Positions 44,356 through 53,121 of a stretch of DNA of 64,000 nt are shown one piece after another. The stretch spans positions 11,015 to 75,014 of the forward strand of contig CAZUAI010000018.1 in NCBI GenBank assembly GCA_964617875.1. Reading direction: 5' to 3'. Origin of the DNA: CAZMVY01 sp964617875 (GTDB lineage Bacteria; Planctomycetota; Phycisphaerae; UBA1845; PWPN01). Numbering within the stretch: position 1 is the first letter of the stretch; every line of letters begins with the position of its first letter. The translations under genes and the position numbers were made by a program. The notes beneath the pieces are model-generated. The model was not told the DNA's origin. It made no database searches and saw only the letters and a list, made by a program, of their open reading frames with translations.

Positions 44356-46536
44356 ATGCGGAAGCACGGGTGGTTTCGTGAAACGGTCGTGGCGGCGGTT
44401 GTTTCGTCGTGCGGCGCGGGCGTTATCCGCGCGGCGGAGGAGGCGGGCTTTGTGCCGATCTTCGACGGCAGGACGCTCAACGGATGGGACGGCGATCCGA
44501 CGTTGTGGCGGGTCGAGGACGGAGCGATCACCGGTCGGACGTCGGCCGAGGCGCCGATCAAGGTCAACAACTTCCTGATCTGGCGGCAGGGCGAGGTGGA
44601 CGACTTCGAGCTGCGGGTCGAGTTCCGCATGGCCGGGGGCAACAGTGGCATCCAGTACCGCAGCTTCGAGAACGAGAAGGAGTGGGGCCGGTGGGTCGTG
44701 GGCGGCTACCAGGCGGACATCGACGACGCGGACGCCTTCACCGGGTCGCTCTACGGGGAGCGCTACCGCGGCATGCTCGCGACGCGCGGCGAAAAGACCG
44801 TGATCGGCGAGGACCACAAACCGAAGGTCGTCGGGCAGGTCGGCGACCGCGAGCAGCTCAAGGCGGCCGTCCGGCACGGCGACTGGAACGAGTACCGGAT
44901 CGTCGCTCGCGGCAACCGATCGGTCCTGGCGATCAACGGCCGGGTCATGGCCGAATGCACGGACGACGACAAGGCCGAACGGCGTCGCGGGGGGATCCTC
45001 GCGTTCCAGCTCCACGTGGGGCCGCCGATGAAGGTGCAGTTCCGCAACATCCGGTTGAAGCGCCTGCCCATGGAGGGCGCGAAGAAGGTCGTGTTCGTCG
45101 CCGGGACGCCGGGGCACGGGTACGGCGAACACGAACACAACGCCGGGTGCGTTCTGCTCGCCCGGCTGCTCAACGAGAACCTGCCCGGCACCCACGCGGT
45201 CGTCTACCGCAACGGCTGGCCGGCCGACCCGACGGCGTTCGACAACGCGGACGCGATCGTCCTGTTCGCCGACGGCGCCGGCGGCAACCCGGTGCTGCCG
45301 CACCTGGAGGCCGTGGAGCAGCGGATGAAGAGGGGCGTCGGCCTGGCGGTGCTGCACTATGCGCTGGACGTGCCGGCGGGCAAGGGGCGGGACTGTCTCC
45401 TGCGCTGGATCGGCGGGTACTACGAGACGTTCTGGTCGGTGAACCCGTACTGGCCGGCCGAGTTCAAGACGCTGCCGGAGCACCCGATCACGCGGGGCGT
45501 CCGGCCATTCTCGATCGCCGACGAGTGGTACTACCACATGCGGTTCGCGGCGGACATGAAGGGCGTGACGCCGATCCTGACGGCCGTGCCGCCGGACGAG
45601 ACGCGGAAGCGGCCGGACGGTCCCTACAGCGGCAACGAGCACGTGCGGAAGCGGATGGGGATGCCGGAGCACGTGGCGTGGGCGTTCGAGCGGGCGGACG
45701 GCGGGCGCGGCTTCGGATTCACCGGCGGGCACTATCAGTGGAACTGGGGCCACGACGACCTCCGGCGGCTCCTGCTGAACGCGATCGCCTGGGTGGCGAA
45801 GGCCGAGGTGCCGGCGGGCGGCGTGCCGTCGAAGACGCCGACGGTCGAGGAACTGGAGACGGGTCTGGACGACAAGCCGAAGCCGAAGGATTTTGACCGC
45901 GACGCGATCCGCCGTCAGTTGCAGCAGTGGAACGGCCGCCCCACGACGCAGGCGAGCCCGCTCCGCACGCCGGTGTACGAGTGGTTTTCCATGTTCGACG
46001 GCAAGGCGCTGGGCGACTGGCGGCCGATCACCGAGGGGGTGTTCGAGGGCCACGGGACGGTCGAGGTGAAGGACGGCACGATCGCGCTCGCGCGTGGCAG
46101 GCTGCAGACGGGGATCACGTGGAAGGGCGAGTTTCCGCGCGACAACTACGAGGTCGCGCTCGAGGCGATGCGGACGGACGGGTCGGACTTCTTCTGCGGG
46201 TTGACGTTTCCGGTCGGCGCGGAGCCCTGCACGCTGATTGTGGGCGGGTGGGGCGGGAGCGTCGTCGGGCTGTCGAACGTGGACGACCAGCACGCGGCCG
46301 AGAACGAGACGACGCGGACGATGGAGTTCGAGAACAATCGCTGGTACACGGTGCGGCTGCGTGTGACGCCGGCGAAGATCCAGGCGTGGATCGACGAGCA
46401 GGACCTGATCGACCTCGCACGGGAGAAGCATCGGTTCGCCGTCTGGTGGGAGCAGGAGCGGGTCCGGCCGTTCGGCGTGGCGACGTGGGACACGGGCGCG
46501 GCCCTGCGGAACATCCGGGTGCGGAAACTGGGGTAG
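44356..46536 (+). CDS. Secreted DUF1080-ThuA-DUF1080 protein
   Basis: About 726 residues. ATG 44356 follows GGTGGAG and begins a signal peptide. Residues 30-235 are a DUF1080 (3-keto-disaccharide hydrolase) sandwich (FVPIFDGRTLNGWDGDPTLW, AGGNSGIQYRS). Residues 240-480 are a ThuA-like trehalose-utilisation domain (VVFVAGTPGHGYGEHEHNAG, GVGLAVLHYALD, FTGGHYQWNWGHDDLRRLLLNAIAW). Residues 530-726 are a second, more divergent DUF1080 domain (FSMFDGKALGDWRPI). DUF1080 proteins hydrolyse 3-keto sugars or bind glycans; ThuA proteins isomerise or bind keto-sugars. The three-domain order suggests one periplasmic keto-sugar enzyme. It stands alone and ends beside a degenerate palindromic repeat. Confidence 0.88.
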   Translation: MRKHGWFRETVVAAVVSSCGAGVIRAAEEAGFVPIFDGRTLNGWDGDPTLWRVEDGAITGRTSAEAPIKVNNFLIWRQGEVDDFELRVEFRMAGGNSGIQYRSFENEKEWGRWVVGGYQADIDDADAFTGSLYGERYRGMLATRGEKTVIGEDHKPKVVGQVGDREQLKAAVRHGDWNEYRIVARGNRSVLAINGRVMAECTDDDKAERRRGGILAFQLHVGPPMKVQFRNIRLKRLPMEGAKKVVFVAGTPGHGYGEHEHNAGCVLLARLLNENLPGTHAVVYRNGWPADPTAFDNADAIVLFADGAGGNPVLPHLEAVEQRMKRGVGLAVLHYALDVPAGKGRDCLLRWIGGYYETFWSVNPYWPAEFKTLPEHPITRGVRPFSIADEWYYHMRFAADMKGVTPILTAVPPDETRKRPDGPYSGNEHVRKRMGMPEHVAWAFERADGGRGFGFTGGHYQWNWGHDDLRRLLLNAIAWVAKAEVPAGGVPSKTPTVEELETGLDDKPKPKDFDRDAIRRQLQQWNGRPTTQASPLRTPVYEWFSMFDGKALGDWRPITEGVFEGHGTVEVKDGTIALARGRLQTGITWKGEFPRDNYEVALEAMRTDGSDFFCGLTFPVGAEPCTLIVGGWGGSVVGLSNVDDQHAAENETTRTMEFENNRWYTVRLRVTPAKIQAWIDEQDLIDLAREKHRFAVWWEQERVRPFGVATWDTGAALRNIRVRKLG

Positions 46537-46559
46537 TTCACCTTCGGACGGGTCGTCAG

Positions 46560-46645
46560 CCGCGGAACACAGGGAATGCGCGGAAAAGGCGGAAGGGGGA
46601 TCAGGGCCATCTGCTTCCGCGTATTCGGCGTATTCTGTGGTTTCG
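46560..46645. repeat. Degenerate palindromic repeat related to the MITE interior
   Basis: Two imperfect inverted arms (about 46560-46595 and 46612-46645) resemble the CGCGAAATACGCGAA-type units inside the element at 43652-43826. No terminal repeats or target duplication are visible. It lies in the gap between the convergent DUF1080 gene and sucD. Confidence 0.5.
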
Positions 46646-46675
46646 TCGGTCCGCATGGTTGTCGCCGGGCGGCGT

Positions 46676-47547
46676 TCACGCCGGCAGGGCATCGGCAACC
46701 AGTTCCGCCACTTCGTCCGGGCGGTCGGCGACGCGGATGCCGGCGGCCTTCAGGGCGGCGACCTTTTCGGCGGCGGTGCCCCTGCCGCCGGCGATGATGG
46801 CGCCGGCGTGGCCCATGCGTTTGCCGGGGGGGGCGGTCTTGCCGGCGATGAAGGCGACGACCGGCTTGGTCATCTTCGCCTTGACGAAGGCGGCGGCGGC
46901 CTCCTCGTCGGTGCCGCCGATCTCGCCGATCAGGACGACGGCGTCGGTGCCGGGGTCGGCCTGGAACATCGCGAGCAGATCGATGAACGTCGTGCCGATG
47001 ATCGGGTCGCCGCCGATGCCGATGCAGGTGGACTGGCCGAGGCCGCGGGCGGTCAGCTCGTTGACGATCTCGTAGGTGAGGGTGCCGGATCGCGAGATGA
47101 GGCCGACGCGGCCGGGCTTGTGGATGTGGCCGGGCATGATGCCGACCTTGCACTCGCCGGGGGTGATGACGCCGGGGCAGTTGGGTCCGATCAGGATGAC
47201 GCCGCGGTTGCGCGCCTCCCAGAAGACATCGACCATGTCCCGGGTCGGGATGCCCTCGGTGATGCAGACGACGAGGCGGATGCCGGCGTCGATGGCCTCG
47301 AGGACGGCGTCGGGGGCGAACGGCGCGGGCACATAGATGACGCTCGCGTCGGCGCCTGTGGCGGTGACGCATTCGTGGACGGTGTTGAAGATCGGGCGGT
47401 CGAGCGTCGTCCCGCCGCCCTTGCCGGGCGTGACGCCGCCCACGACGTTCGTGCCGTAGTCGATCATCTGCCGGCCGTGGAACTGGCCCTCCGTGCCGGT
47501 GATGCCCTGGATGCAGAGCCGCGTGTTTCGATCGACGAGGATGCTCA
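46676..47547 (-). CDS. sucD: Succinyl-CoA synthetase alpha subunit
   Basis: A 290-residue TCA-cycle subunit. CoA-binding residues lie in CIQGITGTEGQFH, and the phosphorylated histidine is H247 in the GKRMGHAGAI motif; GPNCPGVITPG and GVGLIS-type CoA-ligase motifs are present. ATG 47547 follows GGAAGG. The beta subunit (sucC), usually directly upstream, is absent here: the next gene upstream on this strand is polX, 360 bp away. Confidence 0.96.
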
Positions 47548-47625
47548 TGGGGCCTTCCGTTTGTTCGTGTGCCGGGTTGCCGGCAGAGGGCCATTGCCCC
47601 GGGTGCCCGTTCCGGCGGGTCGCGG

Positions 47626-47683
47626 CGCGGGCATCGTGCCCGCGGCGTCTCGGGGCGGCAGCCTCACGGGCCGGAAGCCCGTG
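47626..47683. repeat. Pair of short perfect hairpins (REP-like)
   Basis: CGCGGGCA-TCG-TGCCCGCG (47626-47644) and CACGGGC-CGGAA-GCCCGTG (47665-47683) are perfect inverted repeats in the 47548-47906 gap. Neither has a T-run, so they are not standard terminators. Similar GGGCAGGATGCCTGC-like motifs appear near 8883 and 56035, which suggests a dispersed palindrome family. The rest of the gap holds no gene. Confidence 0.5.
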
Positions 47684-47906
47684 CCACCCGGTGTACCGGG
47701 ACAGGCTCCGAGGCCGACCGGCCGGACGCGGCATCGCCCGATCCTAAGCCACGCCGGGCGATCCGGCCACCGCGGGCGGGAAACGGCGTCAGGGCCACGG
47801 ATCCGTCGGGCGGCAGATTGGCTCTGAGCCGCCGTCCTGTTTCCCTGTGCCGCACACCACCGGCACGGACGGCTCGCGACGCCTTCTTCGCGGCGGGGCC
47901 CTGGAA

Positions 47907-49640
47907 TCATCGCGGCGTCTGCCGCTTGCGCCCGATGAACTTCTTCAGCCCGGCGAGCGTTCGCGTGTTGATGACGGACTCCTTCGTCACCCAGGCGCGG
48001 CGGGCCGTCCGCACGCCGTATTCCATGTAATCGAGCTGCTCGATCCGGTGGGCGTCGGTGTTGATGGCGAGCATCGCGCCCGCTTCGACGGCCTGGCGAG
48101 CGTGCGTGTCCTTCAGGTCGAGGCGGGGCCAGGCGGCGCTGAGTTCGAGGGCCGTGTTCGTCTCGACGGCGGCGCGGATGACCGCGTCGATGTCGAGGTC
48201 CATCGCCTCGCGTTCGCCGAGCAGCCGGCCGGTCGGGTGAGCGATGATCGTCACGTACGGGTTGCGCATGGCCTGGATCGTCCGGGCGGTGACCTTCGCG
48301 CGGTCCTGGTGCAGGCCCAGGTGGACGCTCGCGACGACCAGGTCGCACTCGGCGAGGACCTCGTCGGGGTAGTCGAGCGTGCCGTCGCCGAGGATGTCGC
48401 ACTCGCAGCCGGCCAGCACGGTGACGCCCTTGAGCCGTTCGTTGAGGGCGCGAATCTCGCGGATCTGCCTGCGGAGGCGTTCGACGGGCATTCCGTTGGC
48501 GATCGCCTGCGTTTTCGAGTGGTCGCAGATCGCGATGTAGTCGTAGCCGCGTTTTCTGGCGGCCGCGGCCATGGCCTCGATCGTCTCGCGCCCGTCGCTG
48601 TAGGTCGAGTGCATGTGGAGGTCGCCGCGGATGTCGTCCTTCGCGACGAGGACGGGCAGGCTGTCGGCCCGCTCGATTTCGCCGCGGTCCTCGCGCAGCT
48701 CCGGCTCGATGAACGGGAGGCCGAGCCGGCGGTAAATGCCGGGCTCGTCCCTGCCGGCGATCGGCCTGTCGCCGTCGAACAGGCCGTACTCGTTGAGCTT
48801 CCAGCCTTTCTTCGCGGCCCGCTCGCGGAGGCGGATGTTGTGCTCCCTGGAGCCGGTGAAGTACTGCAGCGCCGCGCCGAACGATTCCGGCGGGACGACG
48901 CGGAGGTCCACCTGCAGGTCGCCGCCCCAGCCCGTGTCGACGAGGACCGAGCCCTTCGTGTCGCCGGCGGCGCGGACGGCCTTGACGGGTTCGAGGCCGG
49001 TGAACGCCTTCACGACGGCCGGGCCCTCGTCGCTCGCGCAGAGCAGGTCCACGTCGCCGATCGTTTCCTTCCCGCGGCGGAGCGAGCCGACCACTTCGAC
49101 GCGTTTGAGCCCGGCCGCGTGCCGGAGCGCCTCGGCCAGTTCGCAGGCGACCGGCCAGGCGACGCCCAGCGGCGTGCGGCCGACGTTCCGCTCGAGGAAC
49201 TCGATGCCCGCGCGGATGTTCTCGACGCTCTTCGCGCCGAAGCCGGACAGCGCGGCGAGCCGGCCCGAGTCGATCGCCTTCCTGAGGTCGTCGATGCTCT
49301 CGACGTTCAGCTGCCGCCAGACGGCCTGGACCTTCTTCGGGCCGAGGCCGGGGATCCGCAGCAGCGCGGGCAGGCCCGGCGGCATCGACGCGAGGAGTTC
49401 CTCGTGGAGCTTGACCTTGCCGTCGGCGAGGTACTCGGCGATCTTCGCGGCGGTGCCCTTGCCGATGCCCGGGACGGACTCGAGCGAGCCGGCGGCGAAC
49501 AGGTCGGCGACGTCCTCGGCAAGGTCGTCGAGTGTCCGCGCGACCTTCCGGTAGGAGTTCACGCGGAAGCGGTCCTCGCCCCGGATTTCGAGGAGGTCGG
49601 CGATTTCGGAGAAGATTGCCGCGAGATCCTGGTTGGCCAT
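47907..49640 (-). CDS. polX: Family X DNA polymerase with PHP domain
   Basis: A 577-residue PolX. Helix-hairpin-helix elements (LESVPGIGKGTAAKIAEYLA, LLRIPGLGPKKVQAVWRQL, LAALSGFGAKSVENI) precede the pol-X palm with GSLRRGKETIGDVDLL, carrying the catalytic aspartates. The C-terminal PHP phosphoesterase begins at DLHMHSTYSDGRETIEAM and includes AICDHS, VASVHLG, IIAHPTGR and NTDAH. It fills gaps in base-excision repair and has 3'-5' exonuclease activity. The start ATG 49640 is divergent from lpxD by 130 bp. Confidence 0.96.
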   Translation of the reverse strand: MANQDLAAIFSEIADLLEIRGEDRFRVNSYRKVARTLDDLAEDVADLFAAGSLESVPGIGKGTAAKIAEYLADGKVKLHEELLASMPPGLPALLRIPGLGPKKVQAVWRQLNVESIDDLRKAIDSGRLAALSGFGAKSVENIRAGIEFLERNVGRTPLGVAWPVACELAEALRHAAGLKRVEVVGSLRRGKETIGDVDLLCASDEGPAVVKAFTGLEPVKAVRAAGDTKGSVLVDTGWGGDLQVDLRVVPPESFGAALQYFTGSREHNIRLRERAAKKGWKLNEYGLFDGDRPIAGRDEPGIYRRLGLPFIEPELREDRGEIERADSLPVLVAKDDIRGDLHMHSTYSDGRETIEAMAAAARKRGYDYIAICDHSKTQAIANGMPVERLRRQIREIRALNERLKGVTVLAGCECDILGDGTLDYPDEVLAECDLVVASVHLGLHQDRAKVTARTIQAMRNPYVTIIAHPTGRLLGEREAMDLDIDAVIRAAVETNTALELSAAWPRLDLKDTHARQAVEAGAMLAINTDAHRIEQLDYMEYGVRTARRAWVTKESVINTRTLAGLKKFIGRKRQTPR

Positions 49641-49665
49641 CGTGCGTCCGTCCGCGCCGGTGAAA

Positions 49666-49695
49666 TTGACACTCCGGCGATCGGGCGACTATCAT
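49666..49695 (+). promoter_or_regulatory. lpxD-lpxI promoter
   Basis: A perfect TTGACA (49666-49671), an 18-nt spacer and TATCAT (49690-49695) precede lpxD. Transcription should start near 49702, giving a leader of about 70 nt. Confidence 0.75.
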
Positions 49696-49770
49696 AGCCG
49701 CGCGCATCGCGCAGGGGGAGGGCCCGGAGCGACGAACAGCGCGTGGCGAGCGGGAAGACGGCGCGGTTGC

Positions 49771-50835
49771 ATGAACAAGACGCTTGGCGAACTGGCATCG
49801 TGGCTGACCTCGCGCGGCCTTCCGTGCCGCGCGGAGGGCGACACGGGCGTCGTGATCACGGCTGTGAACACGCTCGAGGATGCCACGGCGGGCGAGCTGA
49901 GCTTCCTGGCCAATCCGAAGTACGAACGTTCCGTCGGCGAGACGAAGGCCGCCGCCGTCATCGTCCGCGAGGATTTCGCGGCGCCGCGGCCGATGAACCT
50001 CCTGCGGACGAAGGACCCCTACGCGGCGGTCACGATGCTGATCGTCGAGATCCACGGCTACCGGAAGCACCCGCGCTGGGGCGTTCACGCGGGGGCGAGC
50101 GTGTCGAGCCTGGCGCGGATCGGCGAGGGCGCGAACATCGGCCCGGGGGCCTGCATTGACGACGACGTCGAGATCGGCCGCCGGGCGACGATCTACCCCG
50201 GGTGCTACATTGCCCGCGGGTGCCGACTCGGGGACGACGTGACGCTCTACCCGAACGTGGTGGTGTACGACGGGTCGATCCTCGGGGACCGGGTGACGAT
50301 CCACGCCGGGTCGATCATCGGCGAGGACGGGCTCGGGTACGCGCCCGTGAACGGGAAGTGGGTGAAGATCCCGCAGGTGGGCCGTGTGGTCGTGGCAGAC
50401 GACGTGGAGATCGGCGCGAACTGCACGATCGACCGCGCGACGCTCGGTCAGACGGTCATCGGGGCCGGCAGCAAGTTCAGCAACCTGATCGCGATCGGCC
50501 ACGGGACGAAGATCGGCGAGGACTGCATGTTCGTGGCGCAGGTGGGCCTGGCGGGCTCGGTCACGGTCGGGCGGCACGTGACGATCGCGGGGCAGGCGGG
50601 CGTGGTGGGCCACGTGACGATCGGCGACAACGTGACGGTGGGGGCGAAGGCGGGCGTGACCAACGACGTGAAGCCGGGGATCACGGTGCTGGGCCAGCCG
50701 GCCGTGCCGATCCAGGACTGCAAGCGTCAGGTGGCCCTCGTGCAGCATCTGCCGGAACTGAAGCGACGGGTGCAGCGGCTGGAAGACGAACTCCGCGCGA
50801 TCCGGAAGCTGATGGGGCCGGGCGAAGGGAAGTGA
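49771..50835 (+). CDS. lpxD: UDP-3-O-acylglucosamine N-acyltransferase
   Basis: A 354-residue lipid A enzyme that N-acylates UDP-3-O-acyl-GlcN. The N-terminal uridine-binding domain (SFLANPKYERSVGETKAAAVIV) and the left-handed beta-helix of hexapeptide repeats (IGEGANIGPGACIDDDVEIG through VTIGDNVTVGAKAGVTNDV) are complete, with the catalytic His probably in NLIAIGHGTKIG. A C-terminal helix (ELKRRVQRLEDELRAIRKL) trimerises. Start ATG 49771; upstream frame extensions are not supported. lpxI follows 9 bp after the stop. Confidence 0.96.
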   Translation: MNKTLGELASWLTSRGLPCRAEGDTGVVITAVNTLEDATAGELSFLANPKYERSVGETKAAAVIVREDFAAPRPMNLLRTKDPYAAVTMLIVEIHGYRKHPRWGVHAGASVSSLARIGEGANIGPGACIDDDVEIGRRATIYPGCYIARGCRLGDDVTLYPNVVVYDGSILGDRVTIHAGSIIGEDGLGYAPVNGKWVKIPQVGRVVVADDVEIGANCTIDRATLGQTVIGAGSKFSNLIAIGHGTKIGEDCMFVAQVGLAGSVTVGRHVTIAGQAGVVGHVTIGDNVTVGAKAGVTNDVKPGITVLGQPAVPIQDCKRQVALVQHLPELKRRVQRLEDELRAIRKLMGPGEGK

Positions 50836-50844
50836 GCGGCGGCG

Positions 50845-51711
50845 ATGCAGCAAGCACACACCGGGGGAATGCCGCTGGAAGCCCCGGCGGGCACGCGTCT
50901 GGGACTGATCGCCGGGGGGGGGCGGTTTCCGTTTCTTGTCGCGGAGGGGGCGCGGCGGGCGGGCTGCGCGGTGGTGATCGTGGGCCTTCGCGGCCTGGCG
51001 GACCCGTCGCTGCGTGGCCTGGCCGACCGGTTCTACTGGTCGGGCGTGGTGCGTCTGGGGCGGTGGATCCGGATCTTCCGGCGGGAGGGGGTCGGTCGGG
51101 CGATCATGGCGGGGTCGGTGCGGAAGCGGGAGATGTACGGTCGGTTCCGCCTCTTGCGGTATCTGCCGGACTGGACGACGATACGCATCTGGTTCTTCGT
51201 GGCGGCGGACAAGCGAAACGACACGCTGCTGCGGTGCGCCGCCGACGAGATGCAGCGGAAGGGCGTGACGTTGACGAACAGCGTCGAGTACTGCGGCGAG
51301 CACATGGCCCGGCCGGGCGTGATGACGCGGGCGCAGCCGAGCGCGTCGCAGCTTCGCGACGCGGAGTTCGGGTGGCGGATCGCGAAGGAGCTGGGCCGGC
51401 TCGACATCGGCCAGTCGGTGGCGGTGCGGGAGCAGGAGATCATCGCGGTGGAGGCCATCGAGGGCACGGACGACATGATCCGGCGTGCGGGCGCGCTCTG
51501 CCGGCGGGGCGGCTGGATGCTCGTGAAGACCGCCAAGCCGGATCAGGACATGCGGTTCGACGTGCCCACGGTCGGGGAGGACACGATCGAGAACCTGCGT
51601 GCACACAACGCCTCCATGCTCGTAGTCGAGGCCGGGCGGACGCTGATGGTGGACCGCGAGAAGGTCATCGCCGCAGCGGACAGGGCCGGCATCGTGGTGA
51701 TGGGTATGTGA
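50845..51711 (+). CDS. lpxI: UDP-2,3-diacylglucosamine pyrophosphatase LpxI
   Basis: A 288-residue lipid A enzyme of the DUF1009 family, which splits UDP-2,3-diacyl-GlcN to lipid X and UMP in organisms lacking LpxH. Diagnostic motifs are GLIAGGGRFPFLVAEGARR near the N-terminus, IMAGSVRKREMY in the middle, and KTAKPDQDMRFDVPTVGEDTIENL near the end. Start ATG 50845; ATG 50869 is an alternative. Its last 47 bp are also read on the other strand as the end of the neighbouring gene. Confidence 0.94.
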   Translation: MQQAHTGGMPLEAPAGTRLGLIAGGGRFPFLVAEGARRAGCAVVIVGLRGLADPSLRGLADRFYWSGVVRLGRWIRIFRREGVGRAIMAGSVRKREMYGRFRLLRYLPDWTTIRIWFFVAADKRNDTLLRCAADEMQRKGVTLTNSVEYCGEHMARPGVMTRAQPSASQLRDAEFGWRIAKELGRLDIGQSVAVREQEIIAVEAIEGTDDMIRRAGALCRRGGWMLVKTAKPDQDMRFDVPTVGEDTIENLRAHNASMLVVEAGRTLMVDREKVIAAADRAGIVVMGM

Positions 51712-52705
51712 GCGCCCCGTGGGCCCGCGGGGCGTGCGGACGATGCCCGCGGCAGGCTTGGGTTGGCGCCGGCAAGATAGCGTAAGTTCTTTTCTGAAGA
51801 AGGGTTACGAAGGTCGCTGGCGCGGTGGGTTCGTTTGGTTGTGGGCGGTGTTCGTGGAATGGGGGGCGAAGCCCCGGCCTCAGATTTCTGGGTGACGATA
51901 TCTGAGAAGAGGGGCGGGGGCTGGTTCTTGCCTTCGGGGTCATGGGTGATGGGTCACGGGTGATGGGGGGGAAAGCGGGCGGGCTCGCCGGCGCGTCGGG
52001 TTTGCCGGCAGGACCTGATTCGTTCGCGGGCCGCGGGGATATCCCCGGCCCGGCGTGCGGGGTCGGCGGGCTGGGTGCGTGCGGCGGAAGGGGTTGGGTT
52101 GCGGGGGAAGCGTCCGCGGAGGTTTCGTCGGGGATCGGCGTCGGCGGCTCGGAATCCATCGGGGGCATGCGGCGTGGCGTGCGTGTGGGGGCGGCTGCGC
52201 GCATGCGGAGTTCGCGGAGGCGGAGGAGCTGGGCGGTGAGGCGGTTGACGGCGCGGTCGAGCATGCCCTCGTAGCGGATGAGTCGTTCGTATTCGGTGGG
52301 CCCCGGGAGCCAGGCGGGGCCTGGGGGGCGGGTGATGCCCTGGAGTTCGCGGGAGACCTGATTGAGAGGGGCGGCGCGGCGGTGGCGGTGGTCGAGGACG
52401 GCCTCGACCTCGTAGCGGTAGGCCCGGCGAAGGCGCCAGTGCAAGGCGACGAGTCGCTCGACGAGGAGGTACTCGAAGGCGCTGGCGGAGTCGAACTCGT
52501 TGTGGAGGGCATCGAGGAGGTCGCGCAACTCGTCCGGGGACTCGTCGGGATCGTTGGGGAGGACGACGCCCCTGGCGAGGAGTCCGTGCTTGAGGGCGTT
52601 GAGGGCGGACCGGGCCTTGCCCTCGGGGGTCCTGGGGCCTGTGGATTTCCGGGCGTTGCGGCGGTTGGCGGCTATTTTTCGTTCGGAAACGGGTTGCTCG
52701 GACAC
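51665..52705 (-). CDS. TGPRTPEGKARS-motif protein of unknown function
   Basis: About 346 residues. GTG 52705 follows AAAGGAG. Residues 8-50 carry the conserved motif KIAANRRNARKSTGPRTPEGKARS-ALNALKHGLLARGVVLP, widespread in planctomycetes, acidobacteria and verrucomicrobia in hypothetical proteins often found near transposons. A helical middle (65-190) is followed by a Pro/Ala/Ser-rich disordered tail of about 150 residues. The tail continues over the end of lpxI for 47 bp in antisense, so it may have been extended by loss of an earlier stop. Function unknown; DNA binding is only a guess from the basic, Arg/Lys-rich motif. Confidence 0.7.
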   Translation of the reverse strand: MSEQPVSERKIAANRRNARKSTGPRTPEGKARSALNALKHGLLARGVVLPNDPDESPDELRDLLDALHNEFDSASAFEYLLVERLVALHWRLRRAYRYEVEAVLDHRHRRAAPLNQVSRELQGITRPPGPAWLPGPTEYERLIRYEGMLDRAVNRLTAQLLRLRELRMRAAAPTRTPRRMPPMDSEPPTPIPDETSADASPATQPLPPHAPSPPTPHAGPGISPRPANESGPAGKPDAPASPPAFPPITRDPSPMTPKARTSPRPSSQISSPRNLRPGLRPPFHEHRPQPNEPTAPATFVTLLQKRTYAILPAPTQACRGHRPHAPRAHGALTYPSPRCRPCPLRR

Positions 52706-53121
52706 GGTACCTGCTCCTTTCGTGATTCGTCTCTGCGTCTTCGGATTCGCGCGGCAGCCCTCGCTGTATGGATCACCGCCGCCGCTCCGCGGGGAGTGGA
52801 GCGGCCGGACCGGCCGACGTTGCCGAGGGTCCGCGGCGAGCGGCGATCGGCGTGGTTGAGGATCCTGTTCCGCAGATTCCCGGACGGGACGGGGCGATCG
52901 GCGGGCGTGGCCGTCGCCGGGCAACGGAAGAGGGCGGCGGTGCGATAACGCGGAATGGAGCGGCATTGCCGTCGGCGCGGCGCGCCGACCTCATGCCCCG
53001 GGGGCATCTACCCGATTTACCCCAGGGGAACGGGGAGACCGCTCGCCGATTATCGGCCCGGCCATTGCGGGCGCGGCCTCCGAACCCATCGCCGGCGTTG
53101 AGACAGGGGCGCCGAACGGGC
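52706..53121. other. Divergent intergenic region before the histidine kinase
   Basis: 416 bp with no convincing gene on either strand. The frame of the histidine kinase stays open through most of it, but no start with a ribosome site appears before ATG 53122. Confidence 0.45.

Noticed and set aside
43390..46698. A minus-strand open frame of 1102 codons across the DUF1080 gene
   Set aside because: Its product is Arg/Pro/Val-rich with no domain and covers clear coding sequence on the other strand; it is a shadow of GC-rich third positions.
51713..51734. Hairpin after lpxI as a terminator
   Set aside because: CGCCCCG / CGGGGCG pairs, but no T-run follows.
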